From Glutamicibacter sp. JC586 (GTDB lineage Bacteria > Actinomycetota > Actinomycetes > Actinomycetales > Micrococcaceae), in assembly GCF_009805585.1 (NCBI RefSeq), contig NZ_VHIN01000022.1, positions 124,001-188,000 of the forward strand: 64,000 nt of DNA, in the 5' to 3' direction. This document shows positions 24,195 through 33,357 of the stretch, in pieces. The notes under the pieces are model-generated. The model was not told where the DNA came from and made no database searches. It worked only from the letters and a program-made list of their open reading frames with translations. A program made the translations under genes and the position numbers. How positions within the stretch are numbered: the first letter of the stretch is position 1; each line of letters begins with the position of its first letter.

Positions 24195-25496
24195 ATGAGC
24201 CAAGGAACCGACGCGATCCACGCAGGTTACCGTCCGAGCGGAGATTTCCGCCCGATGGTGCCACCGCTATACAACTCCGCTGCGTATCAGTTTGAGTCCC
24301 ACGCAGAAGCGATTGAAAAATTCGCTTTGCGTCAATCTGGCTTCACCTACTCACGCACCGGCAACCCGACCGTTTCAATCCTTGAACAGCGTGTGGCTGC
24401 CCTTGAATGCGGTGCCCAAGCGGTCGCCACCGCCTCCGGCCAGTCCGCCGTGGCCCTGTCGCTATTGGCCCTGACCCAGGGGCCGAAGCACATTGTTGCT
24501 TCCTCCTCTCTCTACGGTGGCACCGTTGATTTGTTCACCGACACCTTCGCTGACTTCGGTATCCGCGTCAGCTTTGTTGACCAAGCTGATCCTTTGGCTT
24601 GGGCAGCTGCTATCGAGTCCGACACCCGCGCGTTCTTCCTGGAGTCGGTCTCCAACCCGCTGTGTACAGTGGCTGATCTTCCCGCCATCTCAGCTATCGC
24701 CCACGAACACAACATCCCGGTGGTCGTGGATAACACCCTGGCTACTCCACTGAACATTCGCCCACTCGACTTTGGTGCGGACATCGTGGTGCACTCAGCC
24801 ACCAAGGGCTTGGCCGGACACGGTTCGGTCTTGGGCGGCATCGTGGTGGACTCGGGCAAGTTCGATTTCTCCGACGCTACTCGTTGGCCACAAATCGCCG
24901 CACCCCGCGTACGACTGAATAACACTTCGCTACTGGAACGTCACGGATCAGCGGCCTACGCCATGCTGGTTCGCTCCAAATTCCTGCACGATCTGGGTCC
25001 GGCTCTGGCACCAGCCAGCGCCCAAGGCATCTTGGCCGGCATCGAAACTTTGCCGGTGCGCGCCGCGCACGTGCAGCGCAGCGTGACTTCATTGATTGAA
25101 GGCTTGTCCGCTCATCCGGGCATCGCTGGCATCCATCACCCGTCCCTGCCGTCGCACCCAAGTTACGAGCTGGCCGCCAAGCTGACCCCCAAGGGTACCG
25201 GTTGTGTGCTGGCCATCGAACTGGCCCACCCATCTTTGGTCTCCGCTGTCATTGATTCGCTGAAGTTCATTTCACTGGCCGCCAATGTGGGCGATACCCG
25301 CACCATGATTTCGCACCCGGCCACCATGACCCACTGCCGACTCTCAGCTTCCCAACTGGCCGATGCCGGACTGAACACTTCCACCCTGCGCCTGTCGGTC
25401 GGGCTCGAAGACCCTGCCGACCTGCTTGCCGATATCACCCAGGCCCTTGACGCTGCCCTCGAGCAAGCTCTGGCCCCACAAACTCAAGGAGCATAA
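24195..25496 (+). CDS. metY: O-acetylhomoserine sulfhydrylase-like PLP enzyme
   Basis: A 433-aa Cys/Met-metabolism PLP enzyme. The PLP lysine is Lys204 in SATKGLAGHG, and the family motif SRTGNPT is at 53-59. The N-terminal TDAIHAGYRP and the length of about 430 favour O-acetylhomoserine aminocarboxypropyltransferase (homocysteine from O-acetylhomoserine and sulfide) over cystathionine synthase. ATG 24195 has GAGG upstream; the frame is open to 24162, but that part lies in the regulatory leader. It is preceded by a SAM riboswitch and followed without a gap by a second PLP enzyme (TAATG junction). Confidence 0.85.
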   Translation: MSQGTDAIHAGYRPSGDFRPMVPPLYNSAAYQFESHAEAIEKFALRQSGFTYSRTGNPTVSILEQRVAALECGAQAVATASGQSAVALSLLALTQGPKHIVASSSLYGGTVDLFTDTFADFGIRVSFVDQADPLAWAAAIESDTRAFFLESVSNPLCTVADLPAISAIAHEHNIPVVVDNTLATPLNIRPLDFGADIVVHSATKGLAGHGSVLGGIVVDSGKFDFSDATRWPQIAAPRVRLNNTSLLERHGSAAYAMLVRSKFLHDLGPALAPASAQGILAGIETLPVRAAHVQRSVTSLIEGLSAHPGIAGIHHPSLPSHPSYELAAKLTPKGTGCVLAIELAHPSLVSAVIDSLKFISLAANVGDTRTMISHPATMTHCRLSASQLADAGLNTSTLRLSVGLEDPADLLADITQALDAALEQALAPQTQGA

Positions 25497-26728
25497 TGAC
25501 TGGCTTCAACACCCAGGCCGTACACGCCGGCCAGGAAAAAGACCCACACACCGGCGCGGTCGTCCCACCGATCTACCAGACCAGCACCTTCATTCAAGAC
25601 GGTATTAACGTCCTGCGAACCGGGCATGAATACTCCCGAGGCTCCAACCCAACCCGCGATGGTTTCCAAGCTCAGCTCACCGCACTAGAAGGTGGCGCCG
25701 CCGGTTTCGCTTTCGCCTCGGGCATCGCTGCCGAAGACGCCCTACTGCGCGCGGTACTGGAACCGGGCGATCACATCATCCTCGGCGCCGACGGATACGG
25801 CGGCACCAACCGGTTGATCTCCAAGCTACACAGCAAATGGGGCATCACCTCCTCGGCGGTGGACATCACCAACCTGGATTCGGTACGTGCTGCCGTGCAG
25901 CCAAACACCGCACTATTGTGGGTCGAGACCCCGTCCAACCCACTACTGGGCGTCGCCGATCTGGCCGGATGGGCTGAAATCGCCCGCGAGCACGGCGCCC
26001 TGCTGGTGGTGGATAATACTTTTGCTACTCCTTATCTACAGCGCCCACTAGATTTTGGCGCCCACGCGGTGGTGCACTCCACCACCAAGTACATTGGCGG
26101 GCACTCCGACGTATTAGGTGGCGCGGTGATTGTGGCCGACCACATCTTCCGCGGGCAGTGCCTGGCCGAAGCCGTGGGCTACCAGCAGTTCGCTGGGGGA
26201 GCGGTGGCCGGACCGCAGGATTCCTACCTGGCCGCCCGCGGACTGAAAACCCTGGGCCTGCGCATGGAACGCCACTGCGCCTCAGCTGATGCCCTGGCCC
26301 GCTGGCTTGATGCCCAGCCTGAAGTTACCCGCGTGTACTACCCGGGCCTAGAATCCCACCCGGGGCATGAATTGGCTGCCCGACAGCAACGCGGATTTGG
26401 TGGCATCGTCTCGGTGGCCTTGACCGATGAAGCAGCAGCCCGCGCCTTCGCCGAGTCCATGGAGTACTTCCAGCTCTCGGTCTCCCTAGGTGGAGTCGAA
26501 TCCTTGGTCTGTTACCCGCGCGAAATGACCCACGCTTCGCTGATTGGTACCCCATTGGAAATCCCAGCCAATCTGGTCCGCCTCTCGGTGGGTATCGAAG
26601 AGGTCGAAGATCTCATCGCTGACCTTTCCCGTGGCTTAGTTGCCGCCCGTACCGCTTCGGCTGGAGCCGCGTCTCGGACAGCGTCATCTCTCAATGCGTC
26701 CGAAAAGACTCTGGAAACCGCTCGATAA
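25496..26728 (+). CDS. metB: cystathionine gamma-synthase/lyase family PLP enzyme
   Basis: A 410-aa paralogue of the preceding enzyme. It has the PLP lysine Lys198 in HSTTKYIGGHSD, YSRGSNPTR at 46-54 and VDNTFATPY at 172-180. The first base of its ATG is the last base of the upstream TAA, so the two are co-translated. The first 380 residues fit cystathionine gamma-synthase (MetB) or gamma-lyase. The last 25 residues (Ala/Ser-rich) are a non-conserved tail. Synthase fits the SAM-regulated context better, but sequence alone does not separate the two. Confidence 0.82.
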   Translation: MTGFNTQAVHAGQEKDPHTGAVVPPIYQTSTFIQDGINVLRTGHEYSRGSNPTRDGFQAQLTALEGGAAGFAFASGIAAEDALLRAVLEPGDHIILGADGYGGTNRLISKLHSKWGITSSAVDITNLDSVRAAVQPNTALLWVETPSNPLLGVADLAGWAEIAREHGALLVVDNTFATPYLQRPLDFGAHAVVHSTTKYIGGHSDVLGGAVIVADHIFRGQCLAEAVGYQQFAGGAVAGPQDSYLAARGLKTLGLRMERHCASADALARWLDAQPEVTRVYYPGLESHPGHELAARQQRGFGGIVSVALTDEAAARAFAESMEYFQLSVSLGGVESLVCYPREMTHASLIGTPLEIPANLVRLSVGIEEVEDLIADLSRGLVAARTASAGAASRTASSLNASEKTLETAR

Positions 26729-26796
26729 TTTCGAACCGCGATTATCGGGCGGCACCACCCTTCCCACAGCAATAGTTAATAGGGAAGGGTGGAGAC

Positions 26797-27660
26797 ATGA
26801 TCGGAATTCTTAATCGGCTCATCGAGCACATCGAGGCGAACCTGCGTACGCAGATCAACCTCGCTGATTTGGCGCGTGCTGAAGGCACGACCGAATATCA
26901 CGTGCGCCGGATGTTCTCCTCGCTGGCCGGCATGTCGGTCTCCGAGTACATTCGCCGCCGGCGCATGACCCAAGCCGCCGCGGACTTGCTGGCCGGTGAT
27001 GATCTGCTATCCATCGCGATCCGCTACGACTATGGTTCGGCCGAAGCTTTTTCTCGCGCCTTCCGCGCTGTGCATGGCGCGTCCGTGGCAGAGATCCGCG
27101 AGCATGGTGGCCCCCTTCGAAGCCAACCAATTATCAGGTTCAGCCTGCACGTTGAAGGGAAACAGCCCATGGATGCACGAATAGTAGAACGAGATGACTT
27201 CCAGCTCATCGGATATGCCGCACAGGTCCCGCTGATCCATCAGGGACCCAACCCGCACATCCAAAACCACATCGCCTCCATCCCGGTGGCCGAGCACGCC
27301 CGGCTCAAATCACTCTCCTCGGCCGATCCGGCTGGGCTGCTGCAGGTCAGTGACCAGGTCGACCCGGACTACCAAGAAGGCAGTGAGCTGACCTACCTGC
27401 ACGGGGTCGCGGTGCCTGAGGGCCCGGTGCCCGAAGACCTCGACGCCATCGAGGTTCTGGCCGGTCACTGGGTGGTCTTCCGCGTAAGCGGTCCCTACCC
27501 TGCGGCCTTGCAAGAACTCTGGGCGGCCACCGCCACCTCGTGGTTCCCGTCCAACCCGTGGCGTCTACGTCCGGGCCCGTCCATTGTCGCCGTGCTCGAT
27601 CGGGCCGCCGACTTCAGCTCCGCTACCTGTGAGCTCTGGCTTCCGGTGGAAGCGGCCTAA
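26797..27660 (+). CDS. AraC-family regulator with GyrI-like effector-binding domain
   Basis: A 287-aa protein. An N-terminal double helix-turn-helix of AraC type covers residues 1-105 (DLARAEGTTEYHVRRMFSS and YDYGSAEAFSRAFRAVHG). It is followed by a GyrI-like/SOUL-fold small-molecule binding domain (VERDDFQLIGYAAQVPL ... GHWVVFRVSGPYPAALQELW). This arrangement is common in regulators of multidrug or stress genes such as the Rob type. The gene is monocistronic. Targets cannot be inferred from neighbours. Confidence 0.88.
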   Translation: MIGILNRLIEHIEANLRTQINLADLARAEGTTEYHVRRMFSSLAGMSVSEYIRRRRMTQAAADLLAGDDLLSIAIRYDYGSAEAFSRAFRAVHGASVAEIREHGGPLRSQPIIRFSLHVEGKQPMDARIVERDDFQLIGYAAQVPLIHQGPNPHIQNHIASIPVAEHARLKSLSSADPAGLLQVSDQVDPDYQEGSELTYLHGVAVPEGPVPEDLDAIEVLAGHWVVFRVSGPYPAALQELWAATATSWFPSNPWRLRPGPSIVAVLDRAADFSSATCELWLPVEAA

Positions 27661-27722
27661 GTTTATCCACACCTTGTGCTGGCATGCCCCACGGATCCCT
27701 TCCGCGGGGCATGCTCGTATCT

Positions 27723-29372
27723 ATGGACACAGCACAGGCGCTCAAGAACTTGGTCGAGGCGGGCGAACTCATCGCCTCGGCTAACGCTGTGCTTGCCACC
27801 GCCGATCTTCCACCAGGCCACGCCGCCTACTACGCCTTGCTTACCGAGCACACCGCTCAGCATCAAATGCGCGCGCAGATTCAGGCTGCCGACGCTTTAC
27901 GCCGCACCGGCGCTCACAAACTTGACCAGGCGTCCTTCCAAGCCATCACCGACGCCGGCACCAACCCCACACTGGCTCAAATTCACGCTGCCGAAGGCCA
28001 CACCACCACCGGGCGCACCCACTTCAAAAGTGCCACTTCGCTGATGTATGACTGGTTGGACATCCCGCGCAGCACCGCCGGTGCCCGCATGGTCCTGGCC
28101 GACTGCCTGATAGGCGGTGTTGATGAGGCCGGCCAACGCACCGAACCCTGGCTGCCTGAACTCGCCCAAGAGTTTGCCGATCCATCGGTTGACCCACAGC
28201 CCGTAGCCGCCACGGCTACCAAACTCCATTCCGCGCGCAAAGATTTGGGCACAGGCAAGGCCGGTCAAAAGAAAAAAGAGCAACTCCAGGCCGACGCCAT
28301 GGCTTTCCTACGCTCTGAACCCAAGTCCGCCCGCAAGCACATCAGTGACCTCGTCTCTGAAGTCAAAGCCGGCAAACGCCCACTCAAAGCCCTGCTTGAT
28401 AGCATTGGCATCTTCAAACGAGGCATGCGCCATGGCCTAGTGGAGTACGTCCTGCGTCTCTTGCCCTCACAAGCTGCCTTTATCGAGGCCTATCTGGCCA
28501 CATTGGATAACCCCGCCACGGTGGCCGGGAATCGCGAACGGCTCAAGGACGCCGAATCTCAATTCACCGGTGAACCCAGCGACTGGGACGATGAGGAGTC
28601 GATGCCCGAATGGGCCGGCGGCTCCCCGCCGGGAGCCCCGCCCGACGGGAATGCAACCGGCGCGAATGAGGCCGAGGCTGAACCGGAGGATACCGAGCGA
28701 TCTCAGTTGGCACCCGAGGTCTGGGAAGATATGAAGCCCGAACGTCGCCGGTTGACCGGATTGATGGCTCTGCTGATGACCAAGTCATCGGGCTCAGAGT
28801 TACCATCAACCCAAGTGAGCATCGTGATGAACTGGGAAAAGATGCAAAGCCAAGCCCAGGATTTTGCGGTCAGCTCCACGGGCATACCGCTGACCCCAGG
28901 CGAAGCAAGGGCCGCATTGTGTAACGCCGGCATCTACCCGGTGGTACTCAGTGGCGCCTCGCTACCCTTGGACCTTGGTCGAAGCCAACGCTTATTCTCC
29001 AAGGCCCAAGGTCGAGCCATCCGCGCCGCCTACCGAGGCTGTTCCTACCCGGGCTGCTCCATGCCCGCCAGCCGCTGCGAACTGGACCACCTGGACCCAT
29101 GGGAGAAAGGCGGGCGCACGGACATCGCCTCGGCGGACTTGAACTGCCCGATCCACCACATCGCCCGGCACTGCTCGCTCTTCCGGACGGTCAAAATCCC
29201 CGGCAGCCGTCCACTTGTCTTGCTCTCCCGGGAACTGGACCCCGAACAGAAATTGCGGATCAACACCTATTTCATGACGCCGAGCCAGGCCCTGGAAGCT
29301 GAAGCTATGGCAGAGTCGATGACCGCCCGTTGGCGTGCAGGAGAGCTAGAGGTGGAATTCGCTGCTAGTTAG
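27723..29372 (+). CDS. DUF222 and HNH endonuclease domain protein
   Basis: A protein of about 549 aa. DUF222-like helices occupy roughly residues 1-390, and a C-terminal HNH domain is read from CSYPGCSMPASRCELDHL, WEKGGRTD and NCPIHHIARH, with the zinc-binding Cys pairs and the His-Asn-His residues present. ATG 27723 (MDTAQALKN) is chosen over the in-frame 27684 start, which lies inside a GC-rich hairpin (27682-27714). This multi-copy family is typical of Actinobacteria; its function is unknown and it may belong to mobile or intron-like elements. The 3' end overlaps the convergent carbonic-anhydrase gene by 8 bases. Confidence 0.85.
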   Translation: MDTAQALKNLVEAGELIASANAVLATADLPPGHAAYYALLTEHTAQHQMRAQIQAADALRRTGAHKLDQASFQAITDAGTNPTLAQIHAAEGHTTTGRTHFKSATSLMYDWLDIPRSTAGARMVLADCLIGGVDEAGQRTEPWLPELAQEFADPSVDPQPVAATATKLHSARKDLGTGKAGQKKKEQLQADAMAFLRSEPKSARKHISDLVSEVKAGKRPLKALLDSIGIFKRGMRHGLVEYVLRLLPSQAAFIEAYLATLDNPATVAGNRERLKDAESQFTGEPSDWDDEESMPEWAGGSPPGAPPDGNATGANEAEAEPEDTERSQLAPEVWEDMKPERRRLTGLMALLMTKSSGSELPSTQVSIVMNWEKMQSQAQDFAVSSTGIPLTPGEARAALCNAGIYPVVLSGASLPLDLGRSQRLFSKAQGRAIRAAYRGCSYPGCSMPASRCELDHLDPWEKGGRTDIASADLNCPIHHIARHCSLFRTVKIPGSRPLVLLSRELDPEQKLRINTYFMTPSQALEAEAMAESMTARWRAGELEVEFAAS

Positions 29373-29880
29373 CCGCCAGGTGCTTGGCCGAGAGCTCTAG
29401 GTAGTGCTCTGCGTTCACCTTCAACCCGGCGACTTCCGCCTCGGTCAGTTCACGGCGGACTTTGGCCGGAACTCCGGCGACCAGTGACCGTGGGGGAACC
29501 TGGGTGCCCTCCAGCACCAGTGCGCCGGCAGCCACCAGCGACTGCTCACCGATCACCGCGTCATTCATGATGGTCGCGCTCATGCCCACTAAACAGCCAT
29601 CACCCACGGTGGCCCCGTGCACTACCGCGGAGTGCCCCACCGAGACGCCCGCACCCAAAGTGCAGGGGTAACCGGCATCGGCGTGTAGCACCACGTTGTC
29701 CTGCAAATTGGTGCCTTCGCCCACGCGAATGGCCGCCGAATCCCCGCGCACCGATACCCCGTAGAAGGCGCTGGACTGATCCGCGAGCACTACATCCCCG
29801 CTGAGCACGGCGGTTGGTGCAACAAATACGTTCTCGCCGACCTGTGGGGTCGTCCCATCAATAGTAATAATGTGGCTCAT
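29365..29880 (-). CDS. gamma-class carbonic anhydrase-like hexapeptide-repeat protein
   Basis: A 171-aa left-handed beta-helix protein starting MSHIITIDG at ATG 29880. Hexapeptide repeats run through the whole chain (VFVAPTAVLSGDVVLAD, LQDNVVLHAD, VGHSAVVHGATVG). The three family zinc ligands are represented by His in VLHAD and by the His residues of GHSAVVHG. It may be a real carbonic anhydrase or a YrdA-like protein. It follows purU in the same direction with a 11-base gap, so the pair is probably co-transcribed. Confidence 0.85.
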   Translation of the reverse strand: MSHIITIDGTTPQVGENVFVAPTAVLSGDVVLADQSSAFYGVSVRGDSAAIRVGEGTNLQDNVVLHADAGYPCTLGAGVSVGHSAVVHGATVGDGCLVGMSATIMNDAVIGEQSLVAAGALVLEGTQVPPRSLVAGVPAKVRRELTEAEVAGLKVNAEHYLELSAKHLAAN

Positions 29881-29891
29881 GCCACCTAACT

Positions 29892-30737
29892 CTATCCGGA
29901 GAAGACGATGGTGCGCTGCCCGTCGAGCATCACGCGACGCTCGGCATGCCACTGCACCGCGCGAGTCAGGGTACGACCTTCCACGCTGCGCCCCAGCTCC
30001 ACCAACTGCTCGGCGGTACGGGTGTGCGAGACGTGGGTGACTTCCTGATCGATGATTGGCCCCTCATCCAGATCCGCGGTGACGTAGTGCGCGGTGGCGC
30101 CGATCAGCTTCACGCCGCGCGCGTAGGCCTGGTGGTAAGGCTTGGCGCCCTTGAATGACGGCAGGAAGGAGTGGTGAATGTTGATCACGCGCCCCTCCAT
30201 CTTCTCGCACAGTGAGTCGGAGAGGATCTGCATGTAGCGGGCGAGCACCACCAGTTCGATGTCATGCTCTTCGGCCAGCTTCAGCAACTCCGCTTCAGCT
30301 TCTGCCTTGTTCTCTTTGGTCACCGGCAGGTGTACAAAGTCCACCCCGTAGAAGTCTGCCATGGGTTTCAAATCCAGGTGGTTGGAGACGATCACCGGCA
30401 CCTCGATGGCCAGGGTTCCGGCCCGCTGGGCGAAGAGCAAGTCGTTCAGTGCGTGCCCGGCCTTGGAGCACATGATCATGGTGCGTACCCGATCACCGGC
30501 GTCAGCCACCGAGAGGTCCATCTCGAATTGCTCGCCAATAGGAGATAGGCCGGCACGCGTAGCTTCCAGCGACTGTTCGGTGTCCACCGCGATGCGCATG
30601 AAGAACGTGCCGGTCTCAGGGGAGAGGAACTGCTGAGACTCGGTGATGTTACAACCGGCACCCAGCAGACCTCCCGAAATCGCGTGGACAATGCCGGGGC
30701 GGTCAAGACAAGACAGGGTGACGATGTACTGGTTCAT
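29892..30737 (-). CDS. purU: formyltetrahydrofolate deformylase
   Basis: A 281-aa enzyme that hydrolyses 10-formyl-tetrahydrofolate to formate and tetrahydrofolate. An N-terminal ACT domain (IVTLSCLDRPGIVHAISGGL) is followed by the formyltransferase fold with the catalytic Asn-His-Asp set, visible as NIHHSFLPSFKGAKPYHQA and DEGPIIDQE. ATG 30737 is the family start; the frame extends 9 codons further without support. It works against the nearby FolD product pool and balances one-carbon units. Confidence 0.92.
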   Translation of the reverse strand: MNQYIVTLSCLDRPGIVHAISGGLLGAGCNITESQQFLSPETGTFFMRIAVDTEQSLEATRAGLSPIGEQFEMDLSVADAGDRVRTMIMCSKAGHALNDLLFAQRAGTLAIEVPVIVSNHLDLKPMADFYGVDFVHLPVTKENKAEAEAELLKLAEEHDIELVVLARYMQILSDSLCEKMEGRVINIHHSFLPSFKGAKPYHQAYARGVKLIGATAHYVTADLDEGPIIDQEVTHVSHTRTAEQLVELGRSVEGRTLTRAVQWHAERRVMLDGQRTIVFSG

Positions 30738-30784
30738 GAATTCTAAGGTAGCGCCCGCCAACAATTTTCTACCAATTCAGTGAG

Positions 30785-31843
30785 CTACGTTGCGTCCACC
30801 GACAGCCCAGCAAGGTATTTTGAAGCCGCCAGTGCCGCCTTGCGCCCGGCCCGCGTGGCACCCAGTGTGGAGGCCGAGGCGCCGTAGCCGACAAGAAACA
30901 TCCCCGGCATCGCCGCGGCGCTCACACCATCCTCCGCCATCACGATCCCACCGGCCGCGGTATGCAGTTTCAACTCACGCAAATGCCGATGCGCGTGCCT
31001 AAACCCGGTGGCCCAGAGAATCGCGTCAATCTGTTCCCGCGAGCCATCGGTAAACACCACCGCGTCAGACTCCAAGCGGGCGATCTTCCCCCGCGAAATC
31101 AGCGCCCCGGAGGCAATCCCGGCCCGCATCTTCGCATTGAGCAACAGCCCGGTGGTCCCCACGACCGACTTGGGCGGCAACCCGGCCCGAGTGCGCTCAT
31201 TGACCTGACGCTCTACTTCCAGACCCCATTCGGTGCCGACAGAATCCCGCCAATCCGGCGCACTACGAGTGGACCAGAGCGTGTCGATCCCGGCCTCACG
31301 CAGTTGCACGATGAACTGGGTGGCACTGGCCCCAGCACCCACCACCAACACCCGCTTGCCCGCAAACTGTGAAGGCGCAACAAACCCATTGGTATGTACC
31401 TGCAACCCGTCAAAGTGCCCGGGATAGACCGGCCAGAACGGATTGGTCCAGGTGCCGGTGGCGTTAATAATGGTGCGGGCGGTATAAACCTGATCGGCGT
31501 GCACCTCAAAGTGGCCGTCCACCTGCCGTACCGTGCTGACCGTGGAGCCATGTTTCACCGGCAGGTTACAGCGCCGCTCATATTCTCCGTAGTACTCCTT
31601 AACCACGGCAGAAGCTGGACGCGTTGAGTCTTGAACTTGTAGCGGGAAATCAGGCAACGGGTGAATGTGGTGTGCGGCGCCTAAGGTGAGCGAGTCCCAG
31701 CGGTTTTGCCACGCGCCCCCGGGCCCGGAGTTCGCATCGAGCACCAAAAAGTCCACGCCGCGCTTGGCCAGATGGTAGGCGGCAGACAGGCCGGCCTGTC
31801 CGGCGCCGATCACAATTGTTGAGTACACGTCATAGGTAACCAA
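30785..31843 (-). CDS. FAD/NAD(P)-dependent flavoprotein oxidoreductase (CzcO/FMO-like)
   Basis: A 352-aa flavoprotein with an N-terminal FAD-binding loop (IVIGAGQAGLSAAYHL), a second dinucleotide site (VLVVGAGASATQF, about residue 170) and the ATGF motif (LWATGFRH) of flavin-containing monooxygenase relatives. Its length fits the short CzcO-type proteins once labelled potassium-transport flavoproteins. The substrate is unknown. It is divergent from folD, with the ZTP riboswitch between them. Confidence 0.85.
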   Translation of the reverse strand: MVTYDVYSTIVIGAGQAGLSAAYHLAKRGVDFLVLDANSGPGGAWQNRWDSLTLGAAHHIHPLPDFPLQVQDSTRPASAVVKEYYGEYERRCNLPVKHGSTVSTVRQVDGHFEVHADQVYTARTIINATGTWTNPFWPVYPGHFDGLQVHTNGFVAPSQFAGKRVLVVGAGASATQFIVQLREAGIDTLWSTRSAPDWRDSVGTEWGLEVERQVNERTRAGLPPKSVVGTTGLLLNAKMRAGIASGALISRGKIARLESDAVVFTDGSREQIDAILWATGFRHAHRHLRELKLHTAAGGIVMAEDGVSAAAMPGMFLVGYGASASTLGATRAGRKAALAASKYLAGLSVDAT

Positions 31844-31873
31844 GTGGAACGCGCCCTGATTCCCGATACACTT

Positions 31874-31941
31874 AAACGCGTGACTGGCGTTAGGTGGGGA
31901 ACCACCGGGGAGCTAATCGTGCGAGCCGCGCGCCTGGGTTT
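31874..31941 (+). ncRNA. ZTP (pfl motif) riboswitch
   Basis: The leader of folD carries the pfl/ZTP signature: CGCGTGACTGGCG at 31877, then GGTGGGGAACCACCGGGGAG, and the second subdomain GCCGCGCGCCTGGG (31925-31938). A CGCCTT/AAGGCG hairpin (31952-31969) follows just before the GGAAGG ribosome-binding site and may be the switching element. ZTP or ZMP, which signals low 10-formyl-tetrahydrofolate, should turn folD on. The call rests on recognition of conserved strings and on context. Confidence 0.85.
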
Positions 31942-31986
31942 GCACACCACCCGCCTTGGCATCAAGGCGCCTACGGAAGGACACGC

Positions 31987-32850
31987 GTGAGCGCACGCAT
32001 TCTCGACGGCAAGGCCACCGCGGCCAGAATCAAGCAGGAACTTGCTGAACGTGTGGCCAAGTTGAAGGCCGACGGTCACAGCACCGGGCTGGGCACCATT
32101 TTGGTGGGTAACGATCCGGGCTCCGCGTGGTACGTCGGCGGCAAGCACAAGGACTGCGCCGAGGTCGGCATCGAGTCCATCCGCGTGGATCTGCCCGAGG
32201 AAACCACTCAGGACGAGCTGCTCGCCAAGGTCAAGGAACTGAACGAAAACCCGGAGTGCACCGGCTACATTGTGCAGCTGCCCCTGCCTAAGCACATCGA
32301 TCAGGACGTCATCCTGGAGGCCATGGATCCTGCCAAGGATGCCGATGGTCTGCACCCAATGAACCTCGGCCGCCTCGTGGCCAACGTGAACCGCCCGATG
32401 TCCTCGCCGCTGCCGTGCACCCCGCTGGGTTGTGTGGACCTGCTGGCTCGTCACGATATCGATCTGAACGGCAAGCACGTGCTGGTACTCGGTCGCGGCG
32501 TGACCATCGGCCGCCCGGTCGGCCTGCTGCTGACCCGCCGCAACGTCAACGCGACGGTCACCCTGGCGCACACCGGCACCACTAACCTTCCAGAACTTTT
32601 GGCGCAGGCCGATGTCGTCATCGCCGCCGCCGGAGTGCCTCACATCGTCAAGGCCGACGCCATCAAGCCTGGCGCGATCGTGCTCGACGTGGGCGTCTCC
32701 CGCGTGGACGGCAAGGTCACCGGCGATGTTGATCCGGCGGTAGCCGAGGTGGCCAGCTGGATCAGCCCGAACCCGGGTGGCGTGGGTCCGATGACCCGCG
32801 CGATGCTGCTGAATAACGTGGTGGAAGCCGCCGAGCGTAACGCTCGCTAA
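31987..32850 (+). CDS. folD: bifunctional methylenetetrahydrofolate dehydrogenase/cyclohydrolase
   Basis: A 287-aa FolD, starting at GTG 31987 (MSARILDG) with GGAAGG upstream. It interconverts 5,10-methylene- and 10-formyl-tetrahydrofolate with NADP. Conserved features are [16 protein letters not shown] (catalytic Lys in the GGKHK/YxxxK-like motif), [28 protein letters not shown] (nucleotide binding) and the C-terminal [19 protein letters not shown]. Expression is probably controlled by the ZTP riboswitch. A terminator follows directly. Confidence 0.95.
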   Translation: MSARILDGKATAARIKQELAERVAKLKADGHSTGLGTILVGNDPGSAWYVGGKHKDCAEVGIESIRVDLPEETTQDELLAKVKELNENPECTGYIVQLPLPKHIDQDVILEAMDPAKDADGLHPMNLGRLVANVNRPMSSPLPCTPLGCVDLLARHDIDLNGKHVLVLGRGVTIGRPVGLLLTRRNVNATVTLAHTGTTNLPELLAQADVVIAAAGVPHIVKADAIKPGAIVLDVGVSRVDGKVTGDVDPAVAEVASWISPNPGGVGPMTRAMLLNNVVEAAERNAR

Positions 32851-32858
32851 GCACCTTT

Positions 32859-32882
32859 AGCCCGCATTTCACGATGCGGGCT
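32859..32882 (+). terminator. rho-independent terminator of folD
   Basis: AGCCCGCAT and ATGCGGGCT form a 9-bp stem followed by TTTTG, nine bases after the folD stop codon. Confidence 0.88.
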
Positions 32883-32981
32883 TTTGTGTACCCAACGTAA
32901 ACGTCATAGTGGATGTTCCACTCGTCGGATAAAGTGAGGTGAGTCGGGTTTTCGGCCATCGCATCATCACTAAAGGGACAC

Positions 32982-33299
32982 ATGACACAGAATTACGAAC
33001 AGAATGAACGCCCCATCCAGATTAACAACCACATCGTGGTGGTCAACCAGAAGAGCACTCTGCTGGCCTACGTGCTGTGGTTCTTCCTGGGCCAGCTAGG
33101 CATCCACAAGTTCTACCTCGGTCAGGTAGTGGCCGGCGTTGTTTACCTAGCACTGGGCATTATCGGCTGGGCGACAACATTCATCCTGATTGGCTGGGTG
33201 CCGTTGGCCGTGCTGTGGATCTTGCTGATTATCGACCTGTTCACGATCCCGGGCACCGTGCAGCGGATCAACCAGCAGGCGACTCGCTCGTTCCAGTAA
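32982..33299 (+). CDS. TM2-domain membrane protein
   Basis: A 105-aa protein. A polar N-terminus (1-25) is followed by a TM2 domain: LLAYVLWFFLGQLGIHKFYL is the diagnostic first helix with the G-x-H-x-F-Y-L motif, and a second hydrophobic helix pair ends in IPGTVQRIN. The function of TM2 proteins in bacteria is unknown. It is monocistronic, with a strong terminator after it. Confidence 0.88.
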   Translation: MTQNYEQNERPIQINNHIVVVNQKSTLLAYVLWFFLGQLGIHKFYLGQVVAGVVYLALGIIGWATTFILIGWVPLAVLWILLIIDLFTIPGTVQRINQQATRSFQ

Positions 33300-33308
33300 T
33301 CTCTTAAG

Positions 33309-33351
33309 ACACAGCAGGGGTCCGCACACCGAGCGGACCCCTGCTGTGTCC
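33309..33351. terminator. long-stem terminator, probably bidirectional
   Basis: An 18-bp perfect stem (33309-33326 with 33334-33351) with a 7-base loop lies between the rightward TM2 gene and the leftward MFS remnant. T-tracts are poor, so rho-independent function is likely but not certain. Confidence 0.75.
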
Positions 33352-33357
33352 TAACCT

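Noticed and set aside
27682-27714. Rho-independent terminator after the AraC-like gene
   Set aside because: The GCATGCCCC/GGGGCATGC stem has no T-tract and lies right before the DUF222 start; it may be a leader hairpin, but termination is not supported.
31810-32643. 277-codon minus-strand frame opposite folD
   Set aside because: It overlaps the ZTP riboswitch and folD, both well supported; the composition is that of a shadow frame.
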